Shown here: one piece after another, positions 6,681 to 7,877 of the stretch
How the letters are laid out: each line of letters begins with the position of its first letter
How positions within the stretch are numbered: position 1 is the stretch's first letter
From: Treponema sp.
GTDB taxonomy: Bacteria; Spirochaetota; Spirochaetia; Treponematales; Breznakiellaceae
DNA length: 7,877 bases
Reading direction: 5' to 3'
NCBI GenBank assembly: GCA_031284195.1
Contig: JAITAI010000128.1
Span: forward strand, 1-7,877
Notes under the pieces: generated by a model
What the model was told of the DNA's origin: nothing
The model's database searches: none
What the model saw: only the letters and a program-made list of their open reading frames with translations
Position numbers and translations under genes: made by a program

Positions 6681-7376
6681 ATGACTGAACTCGATATGGT
6701 TATCCGCCTGGGTTTGGGTTTCATTGCCGGGGCCGTCATTGGGCTTGAGCGGGCCAGTCAACACCAGGTTGCAGGGTTGCGAACCCACATCCTGATTGCC
6801 ACAGGGGCCACCCTCCTGATGATGCTTTCCATTTGGCTTCCCCAGGAATTCACTGCCATGAAGAACGGAGATCCGGGAAGGATCGCCGCCCAGGTGGTAT
6901 CCGGTATCGGCTTTCTCGGGGCAGGGGCCATGATCCGTCTCGGAAACAACATCAAGGGACTCACCACTGCTGCCTCTCTATGGCTTATCGCGGCAGTGGG
7001 CTTGGCTATCGGCGCGGGGATGTTTCTTGCCGCAGGGCTTACCTTGATTATCACCCTGATTACCCTGGTAATTCTGAATCCTATTGAAGGGAAGCTGTTC
7101 CCGAAAGAACGGAATAAACTGCTGGAAATAACCTTTAACCCGGATAATCCAGAAATCCCTGAACTTAAAGAATGTTTACATATTTTGCAATCCTTTGCCG
7201 TCCGGGTTTTGTCTATGGATGTGGCTCAAGGTATCGGTAAAGGAAAAGAAAAGGGGAAGGGGGTCCGGCTGCACCTTTTCGTGGGAATTCCCGATACTAC
7301 CGATATTGCCAAACTGGTGACGGCCCTTAAAACCAAGCCCAAGGTGGAACGGGTCGAAATAAAAGAGAAATACTAA
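6681..7376 (+). CDS. MgtC/SapB-family membrane protein
   Basis: This 231-residue protein has the conserved MgtC N-terminal domain: GAVIGLER (17-24), AGLRTHILIATGAT (31-44), DPGRIAAQVVSGIGFLGAG (64-82), IKGLTTAASLW (91-101) and a glycine-rich helix to about 114. Around five membrane helices fall at about 7-22, 34-52, 69-86, 96-114 and 115-134. A soluble C-terminal domain (about 140-231) with alternating strands and helices matches the ACT-like tail found in many MgtC proteins. Family members are associated with growth under low magnesium and, in some pathogens, with survival in host cells; the Salmonella protein acts on the F-type ATP synthase. Which of these roles applies here cannot be read from the sequence. 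No transporter gene accompanies it. The ATG at 6681 has no Shine-Dalgarno site; a second ATG at 6696 has none either. Confidence 0.9.
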   Translation: MTELDMVIRLGLGFIAGAVIGLERASQHQVAGLRTHILIATGATLLMMLSIWLPQEFTAMKNGDPGRIAAQVVSGIGFLGAGAMIRLGNNIKGLTTAASLWLIAAVGLAIGAGMFLAAGLTLIITLITLVILNPIEGKLFPKERNKLLEITFNPDNPEIPELKECLHILQSFAVRVLSMDVAQGIGKGKEKGKGVRLHLFVGIPDTTDIAKLVTALKTKPKVERVEIKEKY

Positions 7377-7440
7377 GGGATCACAGTACTGCTCAAGGGC
7401 AGGGGGAGCGCCTGCGCTTTCTGAAGGGGAGGGTAACCCT

Positions 7441-7503
7441 ATGGTCCGGTTCATAGCCACAGTGAACCTTCATCCATGTCCGGCCATCTTCCTTACAGGA
7501 TAA
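7441..7503 (+). CDS. Very short frame with a strong ribosome binding site (20 codons)
   Basis: GGAGG (7428-7432) lies 8 bases before the ATG, near-ideal spacing. The 20-residue product starts MVRFIATV and has no recognisable motif. The start codon falls inside a 5-bp stem (CTATG 7439-7443 with CATAG 7452-7456), and the stop overlaps the TTCCTTA/TAAGGAA hairpin. It could be a leader peptide or chance. Confidence 0.22.
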   Translation: MVRFIATVNLHPCPAIFLTG

Positions 7504-7617
7504 GGAATTACAAGAAAAAAAAGAGGAGCAATCGTGTTATTGCAGAAAAAATTCCGAATTTACAAGGAGGTATGCGGAAAGGGCCTTATAAGTCATTGTA
7601 ATATAAGGAATTACGAG
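7500..7617 (+). repeat. Direct repeat pair ATAAGGAATTACRAG
   Basis: Copies lie at 7500-7514 and 7603-7617 and match at 14 of 15 positions, differing only at the R. Each is also the right arm of a hairpin: the first with TTCCTTA at 7489-7495, the second with CCTTATA at 7584-7590. Confidence 0.6.
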
Positions 7618-7650
7618 GGGTACTGGGTCCGAATTTTTGACCTGTTTTAA
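7534..7650 (+). CDS. Hypothetical small protein (38 codons) with good ribosome binding site
   Basis: A GTG at 7534 is preceded by AGAGGAG (7522-7528), leaving a 5-base spacer. The frame encodes a basic and aromatic 38-residue peptide (KKFRIYKEV near the start, YEGYWVRIFDLF at the end) and stops with TAA at 7648. No family is recognised and there is no membrane segment. The GTG sits in the loop of the GCAAT/ATTGC hairpin. The frame overlaps the CCTTATA/TATAAGG hairpin and the left arm of the large helix, so a coding and a structured-RNA reading compete here. Confidence 0.28.
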   Translation: MLLQKKFRIYKEVCGKGLISHCNIRNYEGYWVRIFDLF

Positions 7651-7798
7651 GGGATTAGGACCATACTGCGGAGATTCGGCAAGCGGACTGACGCTTGGAC
7701 GAACCAGAAGCCAAGCGGTCTATCGTACCCCTGGAGCCAAGAGCGTGGAAAAGGCCGCATGGTTAGGGCTGCCCAGGGGTATGCAGAGGGGCCTTATA
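7569..7798 (+). repeat. Imperfect direct repeat flanking the structured segment
   Basis: A left copy (7569-7590) and a right copy (7778-7798) both begin GGTATGC and end GGGCCTTATA, with 4 or 5 purines between. They bracket the nested helices at 7616-7732. A third GGTATGCGGAA occurs upstream of the MgtC gene at 6633-6643, identical to 7569-7579. Confidence 0.5.
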
Positions 7799-7847
7799 GT
7801 ATGCGCTGAGGGGGGGTAGGGTTTGTTCCTGCAAGGGAAAAAAGGTG

Positions 7848-7876
7848 TTGACACAACGGATGAGAGGGGGTATAGT
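7848..7876 (+). promoter_or_regulatory. Near-consensus sigma-70 promoter firing off the right edge
   Basis: TTGACA (7848-7853) is a perfect -35 and TATAGT (7871-7876) matches five of six positions of the -10, with a 17-base spacer. Transcription would start beyond the window. Its strength suggests a well-expressed gene or stable RNA next door, but nothing of it is visible. Confidence 0.75.
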
Positions 7877-7877
7877 G

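Larger units (their letters stand above)
7377..7847. other. Repeat-rich intergenic region with possible structured RNA
   Basis: About 470 bases with no recognisable gene. Perfect inverted repeats include GGTTCA/TGAACC (7448-7453, 7463-7468), TTCCTTA/TAAGGAA (7489-7495, 7501-7507), GCAAT/ATTGC (7528-7532, 7539-7543), CCTTATA/TATAAGG (7584-7590, 7602-7608), GGTCC/GGACC (7626-7630, 7658-7662), CGCTTGG/CCAAGCG (7692-7698, 7711-7717) and a closing AGGGGTAC/GTACCCCT (7616-7623, 7725-7732). Two near-identical direct repeats are also present. None of the hairpins is followed by a T-run, so none is called a terminator. No tRNA, tmRNA, RNase P or SRP RNA core was recognised. Confidence 0.45.

Noticed and set aside
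6453..6788. 111-codon minus-strand frame
   Set aside because: It runs antisense into the conserved N-terminus of the MgtC gene and has no ribosome binding site or motif.
7637..7819. 60-codon plus-strand frame starting with TTG
   Set aside because: No ribosome binding site, no family resemblance, and it covers the nested helices; probably a chance open frame.
7377..7877. tRNA, tmRNA, RNase P RNA, SRP RNA or CRISPR array
   Set aside because: No cloverleaf with a T-loop, no conserved cores of these RNAs and no regularly spaced repeats were seen.

Overview
The window looks like chromosomal DNA from a spirochaete, most likely a treponeme-type member of the Spirochaetales. The reasons are family-level: a PcnB-type poly(A) polymerase whose N-terminus looks treponemal, an exported propeller-like protein, an exported TPR protein with a vestigial peptidase-like region, and a P-loop protein fused to an Asp23/Gls24-like domain. 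GC content is moderate. The assignment rests on recognising protein families, not on a marker gene, so it is moderate confidence. No rRNA, tRNA, CRISPR array or transposase is visible.

Layout. Positions 1-1446 hold two leftward genes: a TrmA/RlmD-family RNA uracil-C5 methyltransferase (277-1446) and, overlapping its 3' end by 11 bases, the first 95 codons of an exported PQQ/WD40-like propeller protein that runs off the left edge. A compact 56-base divergent promoter region separates these from two rightward genes: an alpha/beta hydrolase of the lysophospholipase/monoacylglycerol lipase type (1503-2558) and pcnB (2683-3852, TTG start). Two leftward genes converge on pcnB: the exported TPR protein (3909-5123) and the P-loop/Asp23-like protein (5279-6133). 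A 547-base stretch (6134-6680) carries what may be a decayed small membrane-anchored gene, then the leader of a rightward MgtC/SapB-family membrane protein (6681-7376).

The last 501 bases contain no convincing large gene but are dense in inverted and direct repeats. They hold two very short frames with good ribosome binding sites, a nested set of helices around 7616-7732, and at the extreme right edge a near-consensus sigma-70 promoter (TTGACA, 17 nt, TATAGT) firing out of the window.

The genes do not form one pathway. They are housekeeping RNA metabolism (RNA methylation, polyadenylation), lipid or ester hydrolysis, envelope or exported functions, and an MgtC-type membrane protein. The items most worth a second look are the P-loop/Asp23 fusion, the TPR protein whose HExxH site appears lost, the repeat-rich region at 7377-7847, and three genes lacking Shine-Dalgarno sites whose -10-like hexamers sit right before the ATG, suggesting leaderless transcripts.
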